From Bacteroidota bacterium (lineage in GTDB: Bacteria; Bacteroidota; Bacteroidia; AKYH767-A; OLB10): 64,000 bases of DNA. This document shows, piece after piece, positions 47,672 through 56,202 of this stretch (the stretch's first letter is position 1; the number at the start of each line of letters is the position of its first letter). The notes beneath the pieces are model-generated. The model was not told the DNA's origin. It did not search any database and saw only the letters and a program-made list of their open reading frames with translations. A program made the position numbers and the translations under genes. The stretch covers positions 62,001-126,000 of the forward strand of contig JADKFV010000012.1 of assembly GCA_016717325.1 (NCBI GenBank), written 5' to 3'.

Positions 47672-48456
47672 TGTTTTTAATAAAAAGAAGAATGAACACA
47701 AAAACGCATTTAGGTTGTAAACTCAGCATGATTATTTTATTGTTGATCTTACAAATTAATCTGGAGGCTCAAACCAATGCCACCGAACGTAAACTTGTGC
47801 GCGAGGGCAACAAAAAATATATAGAAAAACAATTCAGCGATGCCGAAACTATTTATCGCAAAGCCATGCAAACCGAACATGGAAGCCCAACCGGAACATA
47901 CAATTTAGGAAATGCTTTGTACCGTCAAAAAAAGTATGATGAAGCTGTACAGCAATATCCATCAACAATAAACAGTAAAGCAAACAACGAAAGCAAGGCG
48001 AAAGCATATCACAATTTAGGCAACACGTATTTGGAGCAGCAAAAATATCAGGAGAGTGTGGATGCATATAAACAAGCACTAAAATTAAATTCGAAGGATG
48101 AGCAAACCCGATATAATTATGCGTATGCAAAAAGCAAATTAGTGCAACAGCAGCAGCAGCAACAACAACAGAACAAAGACGATAAGCAACAACAAAAGAA
48201 AGACGACAAGCAGCAAGAGCAAAAACAGGACGATAAAAAAGAGCAGGATAAAAATCAGCAGCAACAACAACAGCAAGATAAAGAACAAGAGCAAAAAAAG
48301 AAAGAAGAGCAACAGCAGCAGGCGCAGCAAAAGCCAAAAATATCGAAAGAAGATGCCGAGCGAATGTTACAGGCTTTGAAGAAAGATGAAAAAGATTTAC
48401 AAAAGAAAATGCACAAGAAGGAAGGCACACGTTCAATAATTTCTAAAAACTGGTAA
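47671..48456 (+). CDS. batC: BatC TPR protein with Q/K/E-rich linker
   Basis: 261 residues. The start may be the Met at 47692 (MNTKTH). Signal peptide, then TPRs (GTYNLGNALYRQKKYDEAV, AKAYHNLGNTYLEQQKYQESVDAYKQAL), then about 80 residues of almost only Q, K, D and E (about 155-230), and a conserved end KISKEDAERMLQALKKDEKDLQKKM. The CAG/CAA-rich DNA at 48147-48325 is repeat-prone. Confidence 0.9.
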   Translation: MFLIKRRMNTKTHLGCKLSMIILLLILQINLEAQTNATERKLVREGNKKYIEKQFSDAETIYRKAMQTEHGSPTGTYNLGNALYRQKKYDEAVQQYPSTINSKANNESKAKAYHNLGNTYLEQQKYQESVDAYKQALKLNSKDEQTRYNYAYAKSKLVQQQQQQQQQNKDDKQQQKKDDKQQEQKQDDKKEQDKNQQQQQQQDKEQEQKKKEEQQQQAQQKPKISKEDAERMLQALKKDEKDLQKKMHKKEGTRSIISKNW

Positions 48457-48477
48457 AATAATATTAAGCCAAAAAAA

Positions 48478-50313
48478 ATGAAAATCAACTCCTTGTATAA
48501 ATATTTTGCAACAACAATTATATTGTGTGCATTAACTGTGAGTATATACGCTCAACAATTTAATGCCACTATCAACAAAACCAATGCTGTGGTAGGCGAA
48601 CAATTGCAAATCAGTTTTACTTTTAACGGGCAAGGCAAAAATTTTGGCCAACCCGATTTTAAAAACTTTCAGGTGATTGCCGGTCCTTCACAAAGCAGCA
48701 ACATGACAATCATTAATGGCAATATGACCTCATCACAATCGCTCACATATTGGATTGTACCGCAAAAAGAAGGCACATTTAAAATTGGCCCTGCCACCAT
48801 TACCATAGACGGAAAACAAATTGCGAGCAATGTGATAACTGTATCTGTTGGAAAAGGTCAGCAACAACAGGCACAAGGCAATCAGCGACAGCAACAACAG
48901 CAAAATGAAAGTGGCATTACATCGAAAAATGTTTTTATTAAAACTTCAATTGATAAGTCATCGCTCTATCGTGGTGAAGCAATGGTGGTTACATATAAAT
49001 TGTATACCAATGTGAGCCTTGTAAACCTCATTCCTACCGAACAACCTTCGTTTAACGGTTTCTGGAACAATGATATAAAGTTACCTGCGCAGCCAAACTT
49101 TGTGCGCGAAACATACAACGGCACTGTATACAATGCTGCAGTTATTTATAAAGCCGTGTTGTTTCCGCAGCAATCGGGTTCCCTCACTATCGATCCGTAT
49201 AAGGCTACCGTTATAGCGCGTGTACAGGTAAAACGCAATCGCAATCCCAATGATCCTTTCGATATTTTTAACGACCCTTTCTTTGGCGGTGGCGCACAGG
49301 ATGTTGAGTATAAAGTAACCGGTGAAAATATAAAAGTGAATGTAAAGGAATTGCCACCAAATGCACCTGCATCATTCGATGGTGCTGTAGGGCGATTAAA
49401 CTATGACGTAAAATTAGATAAACTGCAAACCAAAGCGAACGAGCCTCTTGCATTGAAAGTGAAAATATCGGGACGTGGAAATTTACAATTAATAGATGCA
49501 CCAAAAATAAATGTGCCGGCCGATATTGAAACGTACGATCCCAAAGTAGCCGATAACTATTCTATTACCGAAGCCGGTACAAATGGAAGTAAAACATTTG
49601 AATACCTGCTCATTCCACGCAACGAGGGTGAATATATTATTGATGCCATTCCATTTTCTTACTTCGATTTAGAAACCCGTACCTACCGAACCAGCAATGC
49701 CGGGCCATTCAAAATTAAAGTGCTCAAGGGCGAAGGTGGTGCTGCAAGCATTTCGAACAGCACAGCAACCATTGCCAACAAAGCCGAAGTAGCAGTGCTA
49801 GGCCACGATGTACGTTTTATAAAAACAAACATGGGCGAAGTATTAAACATCAATCAATTATTTTATGGATCATTAAAATATTATTTTTTGCTTTTATTTC
49901 CTTTTGCGCTTTCCATAGCTGCCATATTTTTGAAATCGCGCAATACAAAACTTAACAGTAATATTACGATGGTAAAAAGTCGTGGTGCAAATAAAGTTGC
50001 CACTAAACGACTTGCACTTGCCGGTAAATTATTAACCCAAAATAAAAACAATGAAATGTATGACGAAATTTATAAAGCTATTAATACTTATGTAAGCGAT
50101 AAATTTGCCATACCAATTTCGGAATTAACACAAGACGAAATGGTATCTAAACTTACATTGCGCAAGGTAAATACAACAACAATCGAATCGCTCACCGGAG
50201 TATTGAGCCGTTGTGAAATGGCACGCTTTGCTTCGGGTGCTGCAGCCGATGCGCAAGTTGTTTTCAATGATGCTATGAATGTGATTACAAAAATTGAAAA
50301 TGAAACTGTTTAA
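48478..50313 (+). CDS. batD: BatD
   Basis: 611 residues: signal peptide (about 1-26, SIYAQQF), several immunoglobulin-like beta domains (FNATINKTNAVVGEQLQISFTFNG; KTSIDKSSLYRGEAMVVTYKLYTN; PASFDGAVGRLNYDVKLDK), a Q-rich loop near 125-142, one helix (about 462-480) and a cytoplasmic helical domain related to that of the 44502 protein. Periplasmic member of the bat complex. Confidence 0.93.
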   Translation: MKINSLYKYFATTIILCALTVSIYAQQFNATINKTNAVVGEQLQISFTFNGQGKNFGQPDFKNFQVIAGPSQSSNMTIINGNMTSSQSLTYWIVPQKEGTFKIGPATITIDGKQIASNVITVSVGKGQQQQAQGNQRQQQQQNESGITSKNVFIKTSIDKSSLYRGEAMVVTYKLYTNVSLVNLIPTEQPSFNGFWNNDIKLPAQPNFVRETYNGTVYNAAVIYKAVLFPQQSGSLTIDPYKATVIARVQVKRNRNPNDPFDIFNDPFFGGGAQDVEYKVTGENIKVNVKELPPNAPASFDGAVGRLNYDVKLDKLQTKANEPLALKVKISGRGNLQLIDAPKINVPADIETYDPKVADNYSITEAGTNGSKTFEYLLIPRNEGEYIIDAIPFSYFDLETRTYRTSNAGPFKIKVLKGEGGAASISNSTATIANKAEVAVLGHDVRFIKTNMGEVLNINQLFYGSLKYYFLLLFPFALSIAAIFLKSRNTKLNSNITMVKSRGANKVATKRLALAGKLLTQNKNNEMYDEIYKAINTYVSDKFAIPISELTQDEMVSKLTLRKVNTTTIESLTGVLSRCEMARFASGAAADAQVVFNDAMNVITKIENETV

Positions 50314-51069
50314 TATAAAAAGAGTATTTATTTTTTTCCTGCTTGCTTTAGGGCTTGGCCATGAATTAATGGCAGCAGAAACTAAATTGTTTGAGCAGGC
50401 CAATACTTTTTACAAAAATAAAAACTACAACAAGGCAATTGAACTGTATAAAAAAATAATTGCGAAGGATAATGCATCGGCAGCAGTGTATTTCAATCTT
50501 GGTAATGCTTATTACAAAACAAGCGAAACAGGGCTTGCAATTTTAAACTACGAACGAGCATTAAAATTACAACCCAACGATGATGATATAGAATACAATC
50601 TGAAACTTGCCAATATGCAAACAACAGATAAGATAGAACCGGTGCCCCAGGTTTTTTATCAGCGTTGGTGGACCAGTCTTATTACTGCAATTACACTTAG
50701 CAAACGCACATTGGTTTCAATAATTCTTGCCTGGTTATCGTGCATTTTTTTATTGCTTATTTATTTATCCGCAACATGCAGTTCAAAAAAATAATGTTTG
50801 CATTGGCATTAATGCTTTTTGCAGGATTGTGTGTAAATGCTTTTTTGGCATCGCAACAATATCAGCAGGTAAATCAAAAACGTTTTGCAATTATCCTTGC
50901 CACAAACCCATACATAAAAAGCTCGCCCGATGAAAAAAGTGCCAGCTTGTTTATGCTGCACGAAGGCACAAAAGTAGAAGTGCTTGACGAACTTATTGGT
51001 TGGAAAAAAATACGCATAGCCAATGGCAATGTTGGCTGGATTGCTGCCGATGCACTCGAGCAAATATAA
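50300..51069 (+). CDS. batE: BatE (TPR plus SH3-like), frameshifted
   Basis: Signal peptide and TPRs (FYKNKNYNKAIELYKKIIAKDNASAAVYFNLGNAYYKT), then a hydrophobic pair of helices, then a bacterial SH3 domain (NPYIKSSPDEKSASLFMLHEGTKVEVLDELIGWKKIRIANGNVGWI). The frame breaks at the A7 run 50785-50791; with eight A the helices join as SATCSSKKIMFALALMLFAG, giving about 256 residues. ATG 50300 is preferred to the TTG at 50294. It overlaps the batD end by 14 bp and is the last gene of the operon. Confidence 0.88.
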
Positions 51070-51201
51070 TTTCACGCTTTCACTTTCATTGGCAATACCA
51101 TAGCTGTTTATGTATTAAAGAGTTCCCATTTATCGTTTTGCAGCTTAATGGTCAGACAAGTATTTTTTTTTTGAAAACCTGCCGGCATCTGTTATAATAT
51201 T

Positions 51202-51209
51202 TACTTTTG
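51202..51209 (+). promoter_or_regulatory. -7 box of rpe
   Basis: TACTTTTG, 18 bp before ATG 51228. The longer frame's TTG start (51207) falls inside this box, so it is not the start codon. Confidence 0.6.
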
Positions 51210-51227
51210 GCCAATAAAATTTTACAG

Positions 51228-51878
51228 ATGAAACTTCTTGCCCCTTCCATTCTTTCGGCCGATTTTGCTAACCTTGGCAAAGATGTGCTTATGTGCAACA
51301 ACAGTCAATGCGATTGGCTTCACCTCGATGTAATGGATGGTGTGTTTGTGCCCAACATATCGTTTGGTTTGCCGGTGATAAAGGCCATAAAAAAACATGC
51401 CACTAAACCGCTCGATGTACATTTGATGATAGTAAACCCCGATCCATTTATCACGCATTTTAAAGATGCTGGTGCCGACAATCTTACAGTACATTACGAA
51501 GCTTGCACTCACCTTCACCGTACTGTAGATGGTATAAAAAAAGCTGGAATGAAAGCCGGAGTTGCCATCAATCCTCACACTCCTGTTCATTTGTTGCACG
51601 ATATTATTGCCGATATCGATTTGGTATGTGTAATGAGTGTTAACCCGGGATTTGGAGGTCAAAAATTTATTGAAAATACTTATTCGAAAATTGAAGCACT
51701 GGTACAACTTATTCAACAACGAAATTCCAAAGCACTTATAGAAATTGATGGTGGTGTGGATATGAATAACATTAAAAAATTATACACCACAGGTGCAAAT
51801 GTATTAGTTGCAGGCAATGCTGTATTCTCTACCGAAAACCCAACTCAAACCATTGCTGCCATGAAAGGTATTGTGTAG
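51228..51878 (+). CDS. rpe: Ribulose-phosphate 3-epimerase
   Basis: A 216-residue TIM-barrel enzyme interconverting ribulose-5-P and xylulose-5-P in the pentose phosphate pathway. Motifs: SILSADFANLG, LHLDVMDGVFVPNISFG, DVHLMI, MSVNPGFGGQKF and IEIDGGVD. Start at ATG 51228 (MKLLAPSILSADF). Own promoter, separate from the bat operon. Confidence 0.96.
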   Translation: MKLLAPSILSADFANLGKDVLMCNNSQCDWLHLDVMDGVFVPNISFGLPVIKAIKKHATKPLDVHLMIVNPDPFITHFKDAGADNLTVHYEACTHLHRTVDGIKKAGMKAGVAINPHTPVHLLHDIIADIDLVCVMSVNPGFGGQKFIENTYSKIEALVQLIQQRNSKALIEIDGGVDMNNIKKLYTTGANVLVAGNAVFSTENPTQTIAAMKGIV

Positions 51879-52002
51879 GTTATTGATTTACCGAACGCAG
51901 TAAGCGAATTATTTTTTCAAAAGTTTTTTTGGTCTTGTATTGAAAAAAAGTTTCATAAAAGAGATTGAAAAAAGAAATAAATCCGCCAAAAGAAGTTATC
52001 AC

Positions 52003-52905
52003 TTACTTCAAAAAAACAGGTGCAAAAAAAGCACCTCGAAACTTTTCCTTCAAAATAATATTGCGCACTTTTTTCGATACAAGAATTGGTCGCGAGGCAC
52101 TGCCTCCGCTTCCAAACCATTCATATGGTTTTACAAAATCGGGTTGCCCTTCGAATATATTTTTGTCAAAAGTCAAGGTACCTCTTTGTGGAAAGTTGTA
52201 TTTCAATTGGCCACAATAATTTTTCGGGCTATCCACTTCTCCTCTTGATTCCGCATTGTTTTTCTCTTCCTCATTGTGCGGTTTATTGCAAATCTCAACC
52301 GTCAAACCATCAGGGATCAAGCCTGTACGAAGAACAGTATCAACATGCAATTGCTGTATCGATTCTATTGGCGTATGTGATTTGCTCACCACTGGGTGCG
52401 AAAATCGCATGCCTGTAACATTTGCATGGCGAAGAATATTTGCTGCAACATCACGCACAAACATTTCATCGTATACCCAATGCAACCCTAAGAATTGATT
52501 CTTTCCCGGTTTTGGCTCTGCCTTTAAACGAAAAGGATTCTTTTGCCTTTTGCCTATCTCACATTTAAAACAAATATTATCTATTGCATAAGTAGTTTCA
52601 AAAAATTTGCCTTCGGGCTGCGGATAACCTAACGGAGCAACGGTAAACCAAAACCACTCGGCCTTATCGAAATCTTCTGGAGAAAATTCTGTTGTTACCT
52701 GATGTAATAAATTGAAATGCTGATCCAGATTTTGCTTAAACGCAAAATTGGGTTCGTCTTCGTACAAAAAAAATTCCAGGATATAACTTTTTAAATCTTC
52801 ATTGTAAGTTTTCTCGGTAACATTTATTTTAATTTGATTCGTTTGCAAAATCTCCAATAGATTGACATTGCGCTCAAAGGTTAAATATCTGTGTGCTATT
52901 CGCAT
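52003..52905 (-). CDS. Hypothetical protein, no family recognised
   Basis: A 300-residue soluble protein without signal peptide or membrane helix. It is rich in aromatic residues and has a CFKCEIGKRQKNPFRLKAEPKPG segment (about 113-135), LGLHWVYDEMFVRDVAANIL and a C-terminal YEWFGSGGSASRPILVSKKVRNII. It resembles two-part proteins in which the C-terminal half binds a metal or a partner, but this is a guess. It stands alone, convergent with rpe. Confidence 0.7.
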   Translation of the reverse strand: MRIAHRYLTFERNVNLLEILQTNQIKINVTEKTYNEDLKSYILEFFLYEDEPNFAFKQNLDQHFNLLHQVTTEFSPEDFDKAEWFWFTVAPLGYPQPEGKFFETTYAIDNICFKCEIGKRQKNPFRLKAEPKPGKNQFLGLHWVYDEMFVRDVAANILRHANVTGMRFSHPVVSKSHTPIESIQQLHVDTVLRTGLIPDGLTVEICNKPHNEEEKNNAESRGEVDSPKNYCGQLKYNFPQRGTLTFDKNIFEGQPDFVKPYEWFGSGGSASRPILVSKKVRNIILKEKFRGAFFAPVFLK

Positions 52906-53267
52906 TCTTAAAATTTAATAACAAAGCTATAAAAAAAGGAAGCTTATGTTCAAATAAATTTATAATTACCCGGTTAAGTTTTCAATGTAAATGTTTCAAA
53001 AAGCAATCGAATCAATCTTGAGAATCAGTAATACTGGCTGAATGTGCATGTTTGGTTGTATCTATTGTCACCATGTTAAAACAGTATATATTTACTTCAG
53101 CATTGTTGCTGCCATTCATTTTCAATAGTTATAATGTTGTGATAATTATTACATTAAACCGATGTTTAATAAATTATTTATACATCAAGAAATCAAAAAA
53201 GCTACAATCATTCAGTGGCATCACAGTGTCGAAAATAGAATTAATATTTTTTGAATGGTCAATTACA
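52906..53267. other. Intergenic region, nothing recognised
   Basis: AT-rich; the 80-codon frame starting at 53052 overlaps the methyltransferase end and has no coding character. Confidence 0.5.
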
Positions 53268-53909
53268 TTATTTTATTTTTCGTGCGAGTACTAACAAATC
53301 AATAATCTTGGTTGCATCATTAGTTGGGTATGGTTGGTGTTGCATGTCGATAATTTCAAAATTGTTTTTCGTGAGTGCATCACACAAATAATCGGCCTGA
53401 TGATAATGCATAAATATCTCATCGCCTGTACTGCCTTTTACATATTGCGACTTTTCATAATCGTCTTCCATGGTGCTGATAAAAAACACACCGCCATTTT
53501 GCAATAATACTCCGGCATCATCAATTAATTTTATTGCTTCGGGCTTTGATAGATATGGAAAACAAAAACCGCATATAATGGCATCATACTTTTTGGGAAG
53601 TAAATTAATAGCTCGGCAATCCATCACACGAAAATTTGCTTGTGGATTATTTTTCTTTGCGAGGTGAATCATATTTTGTGATAAATCGATTCCCAATATT
53701 TTCAAACTGGGTAGCTTATGTAATAAATACTTTGTGATGTTACCCGGCCCGCAGGCAATGTCAAGCACTTCGGCATTTGGCTTTACAATGTTATCACAAA
53801 ACATATCGAATGCATGATGGTACAATTCTACATTCATAAATTTATCCTGATACAACAGAGCATTTTTATCGAAAACCTCCGCAGCTTGTTTTGATTTATC
53901 TTTAGGCAT
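53268..53909 (-). CDS. Class I SAM-dependent methyltransferase
   Basis: 213 residues. Motif I VLDIACGPGNITKYLL (about 45-60), acidic end of strand 2 ILGIDLSQNMIHLAKK, motif II NLLPKKYDAIICGFCFPYL. UbiE/BioC-like small-molecule methyltransferase; substrate unknown. Single gene. Confidence 0.88.
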   Translation of the reverse strand: MPKDKSKQAAEVFDKNALLYQDKFMNVELYHHAFDMFCDNIVKPNAEVLDIACGPGNITKYLLHKLPSLKILGIDLSQNMIHLAKKNNPQANFRVMDCRAINLLPKKYDAIICGFCFPYLSKPEAIKLIDDAGVLLQNGGVFFISTMEDDYEKSQYVKGSTGDEIFMHYHQADYLCDALTKNNFEIIDMQHQPYPTNDATKIIDLLVLARKIK

Positions 53910-54045
53910 TGTAGAAAATATTTTAATATTATATTTCTCAACAAAGAAAAGAATAAATAAAATGGAAGGTAATTAATTGATTTCGGTAACGATTACAACA
54001 AAACATCGCAAAGATTAATTTGAAAATATAAGTGCAACGCGCAAA

Positions 54046-54519
54046 TTAATTAAGCCACCAGATAGCTGCATTTAGAATAGAAGCAAAAGTAACCCATAGC
54101 AAATAAGGTATTTGAAGTGCTGCAGCTGTTTTATTTATTTTCGAAAAAATAATAATCATTGTTACAATGCTTAACCATATGCAAATAATTTCGACCAAGG
54201 CCCAACCCAAAAGCTGATACTTGAAAAATATAAAACTCCAGCAAAAATTTAAAAACAATTGCACAAGAAATATTGCCACAGCATTTTTTCTGACTACACT
54301 TGCAGGTGCTTGCAAAACCATATAAAAAGAAATGCCCATCAAAATATATAATGCAGTCCATACCGGCCCGAACAAATAATTTGGTGGATTAAAGAAAGGT
54401 TTGTTCAAAGCCATAAACCAACCATTAATACCCGATGCTGTTGCCACACCTGATACTGCGCCCACACACAATGTGAAAAGCACACATAACACCAGCGACA
54501 AAATATTTTTCGCTTTCAA
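54046..54519 (-). CDS. tspO: TspO/MBR family membrane protein
   Basis: 157 residues with five helices and the TspO pattern NKPFFNPPNYLFGPVWTALYILMGISFYMV (about 39-68), LFLNFCWSFIFFKYQLLGWALVEI and LPYLLW-like IPYLLWVTFASILNAAIWWLN. TspO proteins bind porphyrins and sterols and respond to light or oxidative stress. It sits 10 bp after the SRPBCC gene, same strand. Confidence 0.9.
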   Translation of the reverse strand: MKAKNILSLVLCVLFTLCVGAVSGVATASGINGWFMALNKPFFNPPNYLFGPVWTALYILMGISFYMVLQAPASVVRKNAVAIFLVQLFLNFCWSFIFFKYQLLGWALVEIICIWLSIVTMIIIFSKINKTAAALQIPYLLWVTFASILNAAIWWLN

Positions 54520-54529
54520 TTTCAGGTTT

Positions 54530-55003
54530 TTACTTTGTAATAAATTTTCCGAATTTTTTTTCTACTGCAATGGTCCGAAAATCGAAAATTTGTTGCAACT
54601 GTTTTTTAATGAAAAGAGTATTTGCTATTGCACCCATAAAACCTAATGGTGGCTGATAAGTAACAATATCTGTCATAAGCACTCCCCCTTCGATGGCTAC
54701 AATTTTATGTTGGTGATGCCACAATGTGTAAGGCCCAATTCGTTGTTCGTCAACAAAATACTCATGCTCTTTTACCTGCGTTATTTCTGTCATCCAATCT
54801 AATTTTATTCCTAACAAAGGGCTCACTTTATAAGTGATAATCATACCGGGATACATTTTTTCTGCACCGGTATTGCTTGTAACAATAAAGCCCATGTGAG
54901 GTGGTGTAATTTCTTTGAGGTTTACAGGAGATGAAATAAAATCCCATATCATCGCAATGGATGCAGGAATTTTTTGTGTTTTTTCTAATTGATAAAATGC
55001 CAT
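54530..55003 (-). CDS. SRPBCC family protein (cyclase/dehydrase-like)
   Basis: 157 residues: FYQLEKTQKIPASIAMIWDFISSPVNLKEITPPHMGF, then GMIITYKVSPLLGIKLDWMTEITQVKEHEYFVDEQRIGPYTLWHHQHKI. This is the longer SRPBCC type often encoded next to an SDR and a cryptochrome/photolyase in Bacteroidota (from memory). Function unknown. It lies 10 bp after the SDR gene. Confidence 0.82.
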   Translation of the reverse strand: MAFYQLEKTQKIPASIAMIWDFISSPVNLKEITPPHMGFIVTSNTGAEKMYPGMIITYKVSPLLGIKLDWMTEITQVKEHEYFVDEQRIGPYTLWHHQHKIVAIEGGVLMTDIVTYQPPLGFMGAIANTLFIKKQLQQIFDFRTIAVEKKFGKFITK

Positions 55004-55013
55004 ATAAGATAAA

Positions 55014-55709
55014 TTATTTTATTGTTGACATACCACCATCCACATGAAAAATTTGACCTGTAATCCACGATGCCTTTTCCGACAGTAAAAATTCGGCCAT
55101 GTTTGCAATGTCTGTTGCTGTGCCAATTTTTTTTAACGGATGTCGCAAAGCATTTGCTTCACGCTTTTGTTCGCTGTTTAATAATGCCGCTGCCAGGGGA
55201 GTATCGGTAAGTGATGGTGCAATACAATTTACTCTTATAAGCGGTGCATACTCGGCAGCCAATGCTTTGGTTAAGCCTTCGATGGCGCCTTTCGATGCTG
55301 CAACCTGCGAATGGAAAGCAAGACCCGATTGCACAGCAACTGTCGAAAATAAAACTATAGAGGCATTTTCCGATTTTTTTAACTTTGGTAATACTGTTTG
55401 CAAAACTTTTATTGCTCCTATCACCTGCAATTTGTAATCGGTTACAAAATCATCCGGTTTAATTCTTTCGAAGGGCCGTAAATTTATACTTCCGGGACAG
55501 TATACAACCCCCGTTATATGTTCGGGCAAAAAATCCATTACCAAATTTTCGTCCAACACATTGAGGTAATTATACTGCAAGGAATTTTGTTCGGAGTGTG
55601 TTTCATTCTTACAATATGTTCCATACACCTGATGCCCTGAGGTTGATAATTGTTGGGCTACCTTTTTGCCTATGCCCGATGATGCTCCTATTACTATATA
55701 GTTCGACAT
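55014..55709 (-). CDS. Short-chain dehydrogenase/reductase lacking the usual catalytic Tyr
   Basis: 231 residues with the NAD(P) motif GASSGIGKK (about 8-16), the conserved Ser in IVLFSTVAVQSG and the C-terminal ITGQIFHVDGGMS. At the YxxxK site it reads VAASK (in FHSQVAASKGAIEGL), so the catalytic tyrosine is Val while the lysine is kept. First gene of an SDR-SRPBCC-tspO unit with short gaps. Confidence 0.85.
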   Translation of the reverse strand: MSNYIVIGASSGIGKKVAQQLSTSGHQVYGTYCKNETHSEQNSLQYNYLNVLDENLVMDFLPEHITGVVYCPGSINLRPFERIKPDDFVTDYKLQVIGAIKVLQTVLPKLKKSENASIVLFSTVAVQSGLAFHSQVAASKGAIEGLTKALAAEYAPLIRVNCIAPSLTDTPLAAALLNSEQKREANALRHPLKKIGTATDIANMAEFLLSEKASWITGQIFHVDGGMSTIK

Positions 55710-56202
55710 AAAATTGATTTAACTTTTCAATGCAAGCACAAACAACAAATGCTGTGTTTAGTTTGAAAATGCATTTATACAATTTTAAAAAGTATTTGAA
55801 TGATGAGTTCGCAACAGAGGAATACAAAAAAAGGCTTGCTCATATTTTCGGAATTTTTTAAAACAAAGTTTACTTTTTGGATAGTGCTCATACATTATAT
55901 TTAATGCAATTGCTTCATATATAATGAGTAGTTAGATTTTCGAAAGAAAATATAATGTACTCTTATTAATGCAGAACAACCTCAATAGCTTGCTTTTCAA
56001 AGCATAATTTGTTTCGTTATAACAATGAGTTTTTGATAGATCACGTACAGAGAGTTTCTATTTTCAAGCATAGTTTAAAAAATTGCGTCTTGAGAAATCA
56101 CAAAGTTGAACAAAACTTTTTGTTTAATATTTTTTACTATTAGTTAAACAATATCATTTTGTGCTTGTTGTGATTGTATTCTAAAACAAAAAAATTAAAA
56201 AA
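55710..56202. other. Intergenic region with degenerate repeat, copy B nearby
   Basis: Between the divergent SDR and DUF4397 genes. Contains repeat copy B (55932-56034); no gene. Confidence 0.6.
55932..56034. repeat. Degenerate 100-bp intergenic repeat, copy B
   Basis: Begins TTAGATTTTCGAAAGAAAAT and includes GCAGAACAACCTCA and TTTGTTTCGTTATA; counterpart of 41908-42008. Confidence 0.65.

Noticed and set aside
48139..48488. Leucine-rich minus-strand ORFs opposite batC
   Set aside because: They are the complement of CAG/CAA-rich coding DNA; poly-Leu/Cys frames are artefacts.
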